From Actinomycetes bacterium (GTDB lineage: Bacteria > Actinomycetota > Actinomycetes > Actinomycetales > Dermatophilaceae), in NCBI GenBank assembly GCA_023451855.1, contig JAEXXY010000015.1, positions 1 through 6,516 of the forward strand: DNA of 6,516 bases. The letters run 5' to 3'. Positions within the stretch are counted from its first letter, which is position 1, and every line of letters begins with the position of its first letter. The notes under the pieces are model-generated. The model did no database searches. It was given only the letters and a program-made list of their open reading frames with translations, and was not told the DNA's origin. This document shows, one piece after another, positions 1 to 5,604 of the stretch. The translations under genes were made by a program, and so were the position numbers.

Positions 1-731
1 CCTTCGAGGGGGCCGGCGCGACGTGGCGGGTCGATGCGGCCCGAGGCCACCCGGTGCAGGAGGGCCATCGGGTTGTCGCTGACGCCGAAGGGCGGCGCGC
101 CCTCGACGGCGGCGTAGAGCGTCGCCCCCAGGGCGAAGACGTCCGCGGCCGGCGTCGAGTCACCACCGCGGGCCACCTCGGGCGCGAGGTAGGCGGGGGT
201 GCCGGTCAGCAGCCCGGTCGCGGTGAGCGAGGCGTCGCCGCTGGCACGGGAGATCCCGAAGTCGGTGAGCAGCGGCGTCCCGCTCGTGGTGATGAGGATG
301 TTGCCGGGCTTGACGTCGCGGTGCACGATGCCGGCGGCGTGCGCTGCCGCCAGCGCGCCGGCGATCCCGGCCCCGATCCGGGCCGCCTCACGCGGGGCGA
401 GCGGACCGTCGGCGGCGAGGATCTCGTGCAGGCTGCGGGAGGGCAGGTACTGCATGACGAGGCAGGGTGACCCCTCGTGGTCGACGACGTCGTAGACCGG
501 CACGGCGTTGGGGTGGTGCAGGCGGGCCGTGATCCGAGCCTCGCGCATGGCGCGCTCGTGGGCCACCTGCACGTCGGAGTCGGGGAGGCCGACGGGGGCG
601 TGCAGCCGCTTGAGGGCGACCGCTCGGTTGAGGCGCTCGTCCCAGGCCAGCCACACCTGGCCCATGCCGCCGGACCCGATGCGGTCGAGCAGGCGGTATC
701 GACCGGTCACGACCTCTTGCGCGTGGCTCAC
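1..731 (-). CDS. Serine/threonine protein kinase, N-terminal catalytic domain (C-terminus cut by window edge)
   Basis: This is a Hanks-type (PknB-like) Ser/Thr kinase that would transfer phosphate from ATP to protein targets. About 243 residues are visible and cover most of the kinase domain: glycine loop GSGGMGQV (19-26), VALK with ATP-binding Lys41, the alpha-C Glu64 in REA, catalytic loop HRDVKPGN (Asp139, Asn144), DFG (157-159), the activation segment ending in APE (183-185), and ADVFALG with Asp199. All key catalytic residues are present, so an active enzyme is expected. The GTG start at 731 was chosen because GGGAGGA (747-741) lies 9 nt upstream and because only about ten residues precede the usual GRYRLL domain start. 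The reading frame runs off the left edge without a stop, so any transmembrane segment or extracellular sensor domain is not visible. It lies 82 bp downstream of the HAD phosphatase on the same strand and probably has its own promoter. The cellular target is unknown. Confidence 0.95.
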   Translation of the reverse strand, partial: MSHAQEVVTGRYRLLDRIGSGGMGQVWLAWDERLNRAVALKRLHAPVGLPDSDVQVAHERAMREARITARLHHPNAVPVYDVVDHEGSPCLVMQYLPSRSLHEILAADGPLAPREAARIGAGIAGALAAAHAAGIVHRDVKPGNILITTSGTPLLTDFGISRASGDASLTATGLLTGTPAYLAPEVARGGDSTPAADVFALGATLYAAVEGAPPFGVSDNPMALLHRVASGRIDPPRRAGPLE

Positions 732-759
732 TGCTGACAGTCCTCCCGTCGACCAGAGG

Positions 760-788
760 AACCTACCCGGAGCGGTCGGTCCGCACAC
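760..788 (-). promoter_or_regulatory. Probable promoter of the kinase gene
   Basis: On the minus strand a TAGGTT hexamer (765-760) fits the actinobacterial TAnnnT -10 consensus. The -35 region about 17-18 bp upstream (near 783-789) is weak (GTGTGC-like). Transcription would begin near 753, giving a leader of about 20 nt that contains the GGGAGGA ribosome site at 747-741. A 6-bp inverted repeat (770-775 with 796-801, 20-base loop) lies in the same gap. It has no T-tract, so I do not call it a terminator. Confidence 0.4.
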
Positions 789-813
789 AGGTGGGCCGCT
801 CGACGGCGCGGAG

Positions 814-1608
814 TCAGCCCTCCTCGTGCCCGATGAGCGGGATGAGGTCGGCGACCGAGTCGACGACCCGGCTGGGGCGGTAGGGGAAGCGCTCGATCTG
901 GTGCTGCTGCGTCGAGCCGGTGAGCACGAGCACGGTGCGCAGGCCCGCCTCGAGGCCGCTGATGATGTCGGTGTCCATGCGGTCGCCGACCATGACGGTG
1001 GTCTCGCTGTGCGCCTCGATGCGGTTGAGCGCGCTGCGCATCATCAGCGGGTTCGGCTTGCCGACGTAGTACGGCTGGCGGCCCGTGGCGGTGGAGATGA
1101 GCGCCGCGACCGAACCGGTGGCGGGAAGCTTGCCCTGCGCGCTCGGCCCGCTCGGGTCGGGGTTGGTGGCGATGAAGCGGGCGCCGTTGTCGATGAGGCG
1201 GATCGCGCGCGTGATGGCCTCGAAGGAGTAGGTGCGCGTCTCCCCGAGCACGACGTAGTCGGGGTCCCGGTCGGTCATGACGAAGCCGACGTCGTGCATC
1301 GCGGTGAGCAGCCCGGCCTCGCCGACGACGTAGGCGCTGCCGCCGCCACGCTGGTCGGCGAGGAACTGCGCCGTGGCCAGGGCGGAGGTCCAGATGGCGC
1401 GCTCGGGCACGTCGATCCCGCTGAGCCGCAGCCGAGCCGCGAGGTCGCGCGGGGTGAAGATCGAGTTGTTCGTCAGGACGAGGAACTGCTTGCCCGACGC
1501 CTCGAGCGCGGCGATGAACTCGGCGGCGCCGGGTATCGCGTCCTCCTCGTGCACGAGGACCCCGTCCATGTCGGTGAGCCAGGTGTCGACGGGCCGGTGA
1601 TCGGTCAT
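814..1608 (-). CDS. HAD-IIA family (NagD-like) hydrolase, probable phosphatase
   Basis: A 264-residue cytoplasmic haloacid-dehalogenase-superfamily enzyme, close to the usual 250-270 residues of the NagD/p-nitrophenylphosphatase group. It probably hydrolyses a small phosphomonoester such as a nucleotide or sugar phosphate; the substrate cannot be read from sequence. The four HAD motifs are intact: I, TDMDGVL with nucleophile Asp13 and Asp15; II, LTNNS with Thr46; III, GKPNP with Lys184; IV, VGDRMDTD with Asp209 and Asp213. The stretch between motifs II and III fits a C2 cap. The ATG at 1608 gives the family-like N-terminus MTDHRPVDTWL. An in-frame ATG at 1617 would add three residues. Neither has a clear ribosome site; CACAAT (1621-1616), 7 nt before the 1608 ATG, could be a -10 for a leaderless transcript. 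The open frame extends much further upstream, but that part lies antisense to the VOC gene. Substrate-level annotation is not safe. Confidence 0.93.
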   Translation of the reverse strand: MTDHRPVDTWLTDMDGVLVHEEDAIPGAAEFIAALEASGKQFLVLTNNSIFTPRDLAARLRLSGIDVPERAIWTSALATAQFLADQRGGGSAYVVGEAGLLTAMHDVGFVMTDRDPDYVVLGETRTYSFEAITRAIRLIDNGARFIATNPDPSGPSAQGKLPATGSVAALISTATGRQPYYVGKPNPLMMRSALNRIEAHSETTVMVGDRMDTDIISGLEAGLRTVLVLTGSTQQHQIERFPYRPSRVVDSVADLIPLIGHEEG

Positions 1609-1670
1609 GGCCCCCATTGTGGGGGTCAGCTGGCCGACGCGGCGGCCGCGGCCTACCCGACCGTGGGGAA

Positions 1671-1704
1671 GTGCCCACTCGACGGGGAGGACGTGCCCAC
1701 TCGA
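1671..1704. repeat. Two 12-bp direct repeats, 22-bp period, in a divergent intergenic region
   Basis: GTGCCCACTCGA occurs exactly at 1671-1682 and again at 1693-1704. The starts are 22 bp apart, about two helical turns, so both copies face the same side of the DNA. A GGGGA-containing stretch precedes each copy, and the first also forms GTGGG (1663-1667) with CCCAC (1675-1679). The pair sits 25 bp before the putative -10 of the VOC gene and 54 bp or more upstream of the HAD start. It could be a regulator binding site, but the protein that would bind is unknown. Confidence 0.6.
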
Positions 1705-1728
1705 GCTCCCTCCGAGGGTGGGGAGGTC

Positions 1729-1740
1729 TAGCGTCGGCCC
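1729..1740 (+). promoter_or_regulatory. Probable leaderless promoter (-10) of the VOC gene
   Basis: TAGCGT at 1729-1734 fits TAnnnT, and only six bases separate it from the ATG at 1741. Transcription would start at or next to the A of the start codon, as is common for leaderless actinobacterial mRNAs. A GGGAGG lies at 1721-1726, but 14 nt before the ATG is too far for a normal ribosome site. No good -35 hexamer is visible; the position expected for one falls just after the second direct repeat. Confidence 0.5.
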
Positions 1741-2136
1741 ATGGCCATCGACGGCAGCAGCCCCCTCGTCCAGGTCGCCCTGCACGCCGACGACCTGCCC
1801 CGCGCCACCGCGTTCTACGCCGACCTGCTCGGCACGGCGCCGATCGCCTCGTTCGACCCGCCGGGTCTCGTCTTCTTCGACCGCGGCGGCGTCCGGCTGC
1901 TGCTCGACCGCGGTGCCCCGAGCGCGCTGCTCTACCACCGCGTCGACGACATCGAGGCCACGGTGCAGCGGCTGCGCGGCGCCGGGGTCTCGGTCGAGTC
2001 CGAGCCGCACGTCATCTTCGGCCACGACGACGACACCCTCGGCCCGGCCGGCACCGACGAGTGGATGGCCTTCGTCACCGACCCCGAGGGCAACCTCGTC
2101 GGCCTCGTCGAGCAGCGCCCGCGCGCCGCGTCCTGA
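1741..2136 (+). CDS. VOC superfamily (glyoxalase/bleomycin-resistance fold) protein
   Basis: A 131-residue single-domain protein of the vicinal oxygen chelate fold. Two beta-alpha-beta-beta-beta units can be followed: VQVALHADDLPRATAFYADL (residues 10-29) opens the first, and the second ends with FVTDPEGNLVGLVE (111-124). Candidate metal ligands are His15, His66 and/or His95, and Glu124, the last being the usual C-terminal ligand of the fold. The family includes glyoxalase I, epimerases, dioxygenases and antibiotic-binding proteins; the sequence does not say which of these it is. The length suits one subunit of a homodimer. The ATG at 1741 follows the TAGCGT promoter hexamer by six bases, so translation is probably leaderless. 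It is divergent from the HAD gene and lies 111 bp upstream of the YCII gene, which has its own promoter. VOC and YCII proteins often share small-molecule contexts, but co-function here is only a guess. Confidence 0.88.
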   Translation: MAIDGSSPLVQVALHADDLPRATAFYADLLGTAPIASFDPPGLVFFDRGGVRLLLDRGAPSALLYHRVDDIEATVQRLRGAGVSVESEPHVIFGHDDDTLGPAGTDEWMAFVTDPEGNLVGLVEQRPRAAS

Positions 2137-2161
2137 CCGGCCCGGGAAAGTCGTCGACGCC

Positions 2162-2188
2162 TGTCGATTGCCACCCGGCGCGTTCGTG
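2162..2188 (+). promoter_or_regulatory. Candidate ECF42-type promoter of the YCII-sigma operon
   Basis: TGTCGA (2162-2167) is followed after 17 bp by CGTG (2185-2188). As I recall published work on ECF42 sigma factors in Streptomyces, their targets carry TGTCGA at -35 and CG(A/T)C at -10. The first element matches fully and the second in three of four bases. The site sits 59 bp before the YCII ATG, in the gap where an autoregulated promoter is expected. An overlapping housekeeping-like pair (TTGCCA 2168-2173, TAGAGG 2189-2194, 15-bp spacer) is a weaker alternative. Confidence 0.6.
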
Positions 2189-2247
2189 TAGAGGGTGAGA
2201 GCAGGCGAACCGTCCCGCTCCGCACCTCACGACCGAGAGGCACGACG

Positions 2248-2688
2248 ATGACGACCACGGCTTCCACCGGTTCGACCACGGGTTCGGACACCGCTGCGAC
2301 CGGCACCCCGATGCGGACCTACCTCATCACCCTCTACTCCCCGGACGGCCCGACGCCGCCCCCGGAGGTCCTCGGCCCGATCATGGCCGAGCTCGAGGCG
2401 CTCAACGCCGACATCCGCGCGGCGGGCGGCTGGGTCTTCGCCGGCGGCCTCGGCGACCTGTCCGCCGCCACGACGATCCGCGCCGGAGCGTCGGGCGAGG
2501 CCGTGCTCACCGACGGCCCGTTCCTCGAGGCCAAGGAGCACCTGGGCGGCCTCACCATCGTCCGGGCGCCCGACTACGACGTCGCCCTCGGCTGGGCGGA
2601 GCGCACCGCGAAGGCCACCGGCCTCGCGGTCGAGATCCGCCCGTTCGTCGACAGGGACGACCCGGGCCAGCGGCCCGAGGCCGGCTGA
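2248..2688 (+). CDS. YCII-related (DGPF) domain protein, ECF42 partner
   Basis: A 146-residue small cytoplasmic protein with a single YCII-like domain (about residues 22-135). It starts with MRTYLITLYSPDG and contains the signature TDGPF (DGPF at 89-92) followed by LEAKEHLGGLTIV. In this family the DGPF proteins are the usual neighbours and targets of ECF42 sigma factors. Their biochemical role is not established, though the fold resembles ferredoxin-like dimers. The first 21 residues are a Thr/Ser/Gly-rich extension that most family members lack. I kept the ATG at 2248 because GAGAGG (2235-2240) stands 7 nt before it, while the internal ATG at 2311 (Met22) has no ribosome site. The gene lies 13 bp upstream of the sigma factor and behind the candidate ECF42 promoter, so the two are almost certainly one operon. 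The function beyond that link is unknown. Confidence 0.92.
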   Translation: MTTTASTGSTTGSDTAATGTPMRTYLITLYSPDGPTPPPEVLGPIMAELEALNADIRAAGGWVFAGGLGDLSAATTIRAGASGEAVLTDGPFLEAKEHLGGLTIVRAPDYDVALGWAERTAKATGLAVEIRPFVDRDDPGQRPEAG

Positions 2689-2701
2689 GCATCAGCCGCG
2701 C

Positions 2702-3940
2702 ATGTCGGCCAGCACCGACGACATCGCCCGCGTCTTCCGGCAGGAGCACGGGCGGGCGGTGGCGGTCCTCATCCGCGTCCTCGGCGACATCGACCTCGCC
2801 GAGGACGCGGTGCAGGACGCCTTCACCGTCGCCGTCGCGCGCTGGCCCCGTGAGGGCCTGCCGCCGAGCCCGGCCGGCTGGATCATCACGACTGCCCGCC
2901 ACCGGGCCGTCGACCGGTTCCGACGCGAGGCCGTGCGCGACGACAAGCATGCCGAGTCGGCGCTGCTCACGGCGTCCGACGACACCCTGCACGACCACTG
3001 GAAGGAGGGGCCCGTGCGTGACGACCGCCTGCGGCTCGTCTTCACGTGCTGCCACCCCGCGCTGGCCCCCGAGGCGCGCGTCGCGCTGACGCTGCGCCTC
3101 CTCGGCGGCCTCAGCACCCCCGAGATCGCCCACGCCTTCCTCGTGCCGGAGGCGACGATGGCCCAGCGGATCGTCCGTGCCAAGAAGAAGATCCGCGACA
3201 CCGGCATCCCGTACCGGGTGCCGCGCGACGCCGATCTTCCCGACCGGCTCGCCTCGGTCCTCGCCGTCGTCTACCTCGTCTTCACCGAGGGCCACACGGC
3301 CAGCTCCGGTGACGAGCTCGGCCGTCCCGACCTCGCCGCCGAGGCGATCCGGCTGGGCCGGGTCCTCGTCGAGCTGATGCCCGACGAGCCCGAGGCGGCC
3401 GGCCTGCTCGCGCTCATGCTCCTCACCGAGGCCAGGCGTCCGGCCCGCACCGACGCCTCCGGCGCGCTTGTGCGCCTCGCCGACCAGGACCGCTCCCGCT
3501 GGGACCACGCGGCGATCGCCGAGGGCCACGCGATCGTCCGAGCCTGCCTGCGGCGCGGTGCGCCGGGCCCCTACCAGCTGCAGGCGGCGGTCAACGCCGT
3601 GCACACGGATGCCGCGACCGCAGCCGACACGGACTGGCGACAGGTGCTCGCACTCTACGACCGGCTGCTCGTCGTCGTGCCGACCGATGTGGTGCGGCTC
3701 AACCGGGCGGTCGCCGTCGCCGAGGTCGACGGACCGGCGGCCGGGCTCGCGCTCGTCGAGCCGCTTGCCCTCGACGGCTACACGTCCTTCCACGCCGTGC
3801 GCGCCGACCTCCTCGGACGCCTCGGGCGCCATGCCGACGCCGCAGCCGAGTGGGATCGGGCGGCGGCCTCGACCGACAACGCCACGGAGTCGGCCCACCT
3901 CGCCTCCCGGGCCGCCGGGAGTCGTAGATTGCTGGGGTGA
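2702..3940 (+). CDS. ECF42-type RNA polymerase sigma factor with C-terminal regulatory domain
   Basis: A 412-residue extracytoplasmic-function sigma factor that would direct RNA polymerase to a small set of promoters. Sigma region 2 spans about 7-77 (IARVFRQEHGR, AEDAVQDAF at 33-41, WIITTARHRAVDRFRRE at 60-76), a linker follows, and region 4 spans about 108-165 with the family-typical FTCCHPAL (114-121), a helix-turn-helix around LSTPEIAHAFLVPEATMAQR and a basic AKKKIR. Residues 175-412 form the long alpha-helical C-terminal extension (DUF6596/TPR-like) starting near DRLASVLAVVYLVFTEGH. Ordinary ECF sigmas are only about 170-200 residues; length near 410 is normal for ECF42. No anti-sigma gene is nearby, which fits published work suggesting that the extension itself controls activity. 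The ATG at 2702 has no good ribosome site, so translation is probably coupled to the YCII gene ending 13 bp before. The inducing signal is unknown. Confidence 0.94.
   Translation: MSASTDDIARVFRQEHGRAVAVLIRVLGDIDLAEDAVQDAFTVAVARWPREGLPPSPAGWIITTARHRAVDRFRREAVRDDKHAESALLTASDDTLHDHWKEGPVRDDRLRLVFTCCHPALAPEARVALTLRLLGGLSTPEIAHAFLVPEATMAQRIVRAKKKIRDTGIPYRVPRDADLPDRLASVLAVVYLVFTEGHTASSGDELGRPDLAAEAIRLGRVLVELMPDEPEAAGLLALMLLTEARRPARTDASGALVRLADQDRSRWDHAAIAEGHAIVRACLRRGAPGPYQLQAAVNAVHTDAATAADTDWRQVLALYDRLLVVVPTDVVRLNRAVAVAEVDGPAAGLALVEPLALDGYTSFHAVRADLLGRLGRHADAAAEWDRAAASTDNATESAHLASRAAGSRRLLG
3925..3936 (+). promoter_or_regulatory. Possible internal leaderless promoter for the alpha/beta hydrolase gene
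   Basis: TAGATT at 3925-3930 fits TAnnnT and is followed by six bases and then the GTG at 3937, the same geometry as upstream of the VOC gene. It lies within the last codons of the sigma gene. No convincing -35 is visible. The hydrolase has no ribosome site, so either this promoter or coupling to the overlapping sigma stop must start its translation. Confidence 0.4.
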
Positions 3941-4956
3941 GCGCGATCCCGGGCGACGCCCCGTTCGACCTCGCGGCGCCGTGGGGCGCCCGCAGCCACG
4001 TCACCGACCTCGACGGGCCGGTGCACTGGGTCGAGTTCGACCCAGCCCAGGGCAGCCATGGGAGCCCGGGCGGCCGCACCTCCGACGCGTCCGGCACGCC
4101 GGTCGTGCTCGTGCACGGTCTCGGCGGCTCGCACCTCAACTGGGTGCACGTCGGCCCGGCGCTCGCGGCCGGGCGCCGCGTCGTCGCCCTCGACCTGCCC
4201 GGCTTCGGGCTGACCCCGTCGGGCGGCCGCTCGACGAGCGTCCAGGCCAACGCCGAGGTGCTCGGCCGGTTCCTCGACGAGGTCATCGGCGCTCCCTCGG
4301 TGCTCGCCGGCAACTCGATGGGCGGCATGGTCTCGCTGCTGCTCGCGGACCGGTCGCCCCAGCGCGTGGCGGGCCTCGTGCTCGTCGACCCGGCTCTCCC
4401 GGCGCCGCGCCAGCGCCAGGACCGGCAGGTCGCGGTGACGTTCGCGCTCTACGCGGTGCCCCGCGTCGGTGAGCTGTTCCTGTCGCGGCTGCAGAGCCGG
4501 TACACCGACCGCCAGCTCGTGCTCGGCACGGTGCAGCTGTGCTTCGCTGACGCCTCGCGCGCCGATCTCGATGTCGTCGAGGCCGGTGTCACGTTGACGC
4601 GGTGGCGCGGCGCCCTGCCCGCCAAGGACACCGAGTTCCTCGGCGCGGCGCGCTCGCTGCTCGCGGTGCTGCGCCGGTCGCGTCGCTACGACGCGCTCAT
4701 CTCGGGCATCGACCGGCCGGTCCTGCTCGTGCACGGCGACCGCGACCGGCTCGTGCCGTTCGCCGCCGCGCAACGCACCGCCACGCGCAACCCGGGCTGG
4801 TCGACCGTCTGGCTCGAGGGCGTCGGCCACACCCCGCAGCTCGAGGTGCCCGAGCGCTTCCTCGCCGAGGTCGTGCCCTTCGTCGAGGGTGTCGACGCGG
4901 CCGGTGCGGCCAGCGCCGCCCACGACGTCCGCCGACCCACCGCCGGGCCGGCCTGA
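3937..4956 (+). CDS. Alpha/beta-fold hydrolase
   Basis: A 339-residue alpha/beta hydrolase, probably an esterase, lipase or C-C bond hydrolase of the cytoplasm; the substrate is not evident. The fold landmarks are VVLVHGLGG (56-64, oxyanion region), ALDLPGFG (84-91), nucleophile elbow GNSMGG with Ser127, acid loop HGDRDRLVP with Asp270 as the likely catalytic acid, and catalytic His298 in GVGHTPQLE. The complete Ser-Asp-His triad argues for activity. A cap region lies between about 155 and 255. There is no signal peptide or membrane segment. The N-terminal about 50 residues before the first core strand and the Ala-rich tail after 318 are poorly conserved in style. The GTG at 3937 overlaps the sigma stop as GTGA and also follows a TAnnnT hexamer. 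The methyltransferase begins 14 bp downstream, so these genes may share a transcript. Family-level assignment is secure; the specific reaction is unknown. Confidence 0.93.
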   Translation: MSAIPGDAPFDLAAPWGARSHVTDLDGPVHWVEFDPAQGSHGSPGGRTSDASGTPVVLVHGLGGSHLNWVHVGPALAAGRRVVALDLPGFGLTPSGGRSTSVQANAEVLGRFLDEVIGAPSVLAGNSMGGMVSLLLADRSPQRVAGLVLVDPALPAPRQRQDRQVAVTFALYAVPRVGELFLSRLQSRYTDRQLVLGTVQLCFADASRADLDVVEAGVTLTRWRGALPAKDTEFLGAARSLLAVLRRSRRYDALISGIDRPVLLVHGDRDRLVPFAAAQRTATRNPGWSTVWLEGVGHTPQLEVPERFLAEVVPFVEGVDAAGAASAAHDVRRPTAGPA

Positions 4957-4970
4957 GCGAGGAGGACGCC

Positions 4971-5588
4971 GTGGACGCCAACGCCTGGGACGAGCGGTAC
5001 ACCGCGAGCGACCTCGTGTGGTCGGCCGAGCCGAACCGGTTCGTCGCCGAGATCGTCGGTGCGCTGACGCCGGGCTCCGCGCTCGACGTCGCCGCTGGTG
5101 AGGGCCGCAACGCCATCTGGATGGTGCAGCAGGGCTGGAGCGTCGTCGCCACCGACTTCTCGGCGGTCGCCGTCGACCGGATGCGGGCGCGTGCCGCCGC
5201 TGTGCTCGGCGATGACACGTCGCGCCTGACCCCTCTCGTCGTCGACGCCACGACGGCCGCACCGGGTGACCCCGCCTCGTTCGACCTCGCGCTCTTCTCC
5301 TACCTCCAGCTGCCGCGCGAGCAGATGCGGGCGGCCTTCCGCGCCGGTGTCGAGGCGGTCCGCCCGGGCGGCCACGTCGTCGTCGTGTGCCACGCCGGCC
5401 GCAACCTCACGGAGGGCTGGGGCGGGCCGAGCGCACGTGAGGTGCTCCACGACCCCGACGAGGTGCTCGACCTCGTCGACGGCCTGCCGGTGGCGGTGGA
5501 GCACTCGGGCATCCGGGTACGCCCCGTCGAGACCGACGACGGCCCGCGCGAGGCCCTCGACACCGTCGTCGTGCTGACCCGGGCCTGA
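4971..5588 (+). CDS. Class I SAM-dependent methyltransferase (TehB-like style)
   Basis: A 205-residue Rossmann-fold methyltransferase that would move a methyl group from S-adenosylmethionine to an unidentified small molecule. The start WDERYTASDLVWSAEPNRFV (6-25) is typical of actinobacterial proteins loosely annotated as TehB or thiopurine-methyltransferase-like. Motif I is ALDVAAGEGRNAIW (37-50), where many relatives have a Cys in place of the second Ala. The ribose-binding acid is in VVATDFS (Asp62), motif II/III gives VVDATT (90-95), motif IV FDLALFSYLQLP (104-115), and post-motif RPGGHVVVV (131-139). The GTG at 4971 was chosen because AGGAGG (4960-4965) stands 5 nt upstream and the protein then begins just before the conserved WDERY. 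It is shorter and cleaner than the longer overlapping open frame. The gene lies between the hydrolase (14 bp) and lutA (16 bp), both likely co-transcribed. The acceptor is unknown. Confidence 0.92.
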   Translation: MDANAWDERYTASDLVWSAEPNRFVAEIVGALTPGSALDVAAGEGRNAIWMVQQGWSVVATDFSAVAVDRMRARAAAVLGDDTSRLTPLVVDATTAAPGDPASFDLALFSYLQLPREQMRAAFRAGVEAVRPGGHVVVVCHAGRNLTEGWGGPSAREVLHDPDEVLDLVDGLPVAVEHSGIRVRPVETDDGPREALDTVVVLTRA

Positions 5589-5604
5589 GGACGAGGAGCC
5601 GCTC

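Noticed and set aside
770..801. Inverted repeat GAGCGG/CCGCTC as a terminator between HAD and kinase
   Set aside because: The stem is only 6 bp with a 20-base loop and no T-tract follows, so it is not convincing.
1706..1725. Short inverted repeat CCCTC-C-GAGGG near 1708-1718 as an operator or hairpin
   Set aside because: Five-base arms of G/C-rich sequence are common by chance here. The 12-bp direct repeats are the stronger signal in the same gap.
508..1731. 407-codon open frame on the plus strand across the kinase start and HAD gene
   Set aside because: It is antisense to two genes with clear catalytic motifs. Its Arg/Gly/Ala/Asp-rich translation shows no recognisable domain; long antisense frames are expected at this GC content.
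1609..2025. N-terminal extension of the HAD hydrolase up to 2025
   Set aside because: HAD-IIA enzymes start a few residues before the first Asp motif. The extension lies antisense to the VOC gene and has no domain.
2168..2194. Housekeeping-like promoter TTGCCA and TAGAGG before the YCII gene
   Set aside because: The 15-bp spacer is short and TAGAGG lacks the final T of TAnnnT. The overlapping ECF42-like elements fit the neighbouring sigma factor better. It is kept only as an alternative.
2552..3898. 448-codon minus-strand open frame opposite the sigma factor
   Set aside because: It has no family resemblance and is fully explained as the shadow of the sigma gene.
3778..5262. 494-codon open frame on the minus strand
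   Set aside because: It runs antisense to the hydrolase and methyltransferase, whose motifs are complete. The translation is low-complexity, with Arg/Pro-rich and Glu/Val/Gly-rich stretches, as is typical of shadow frames.
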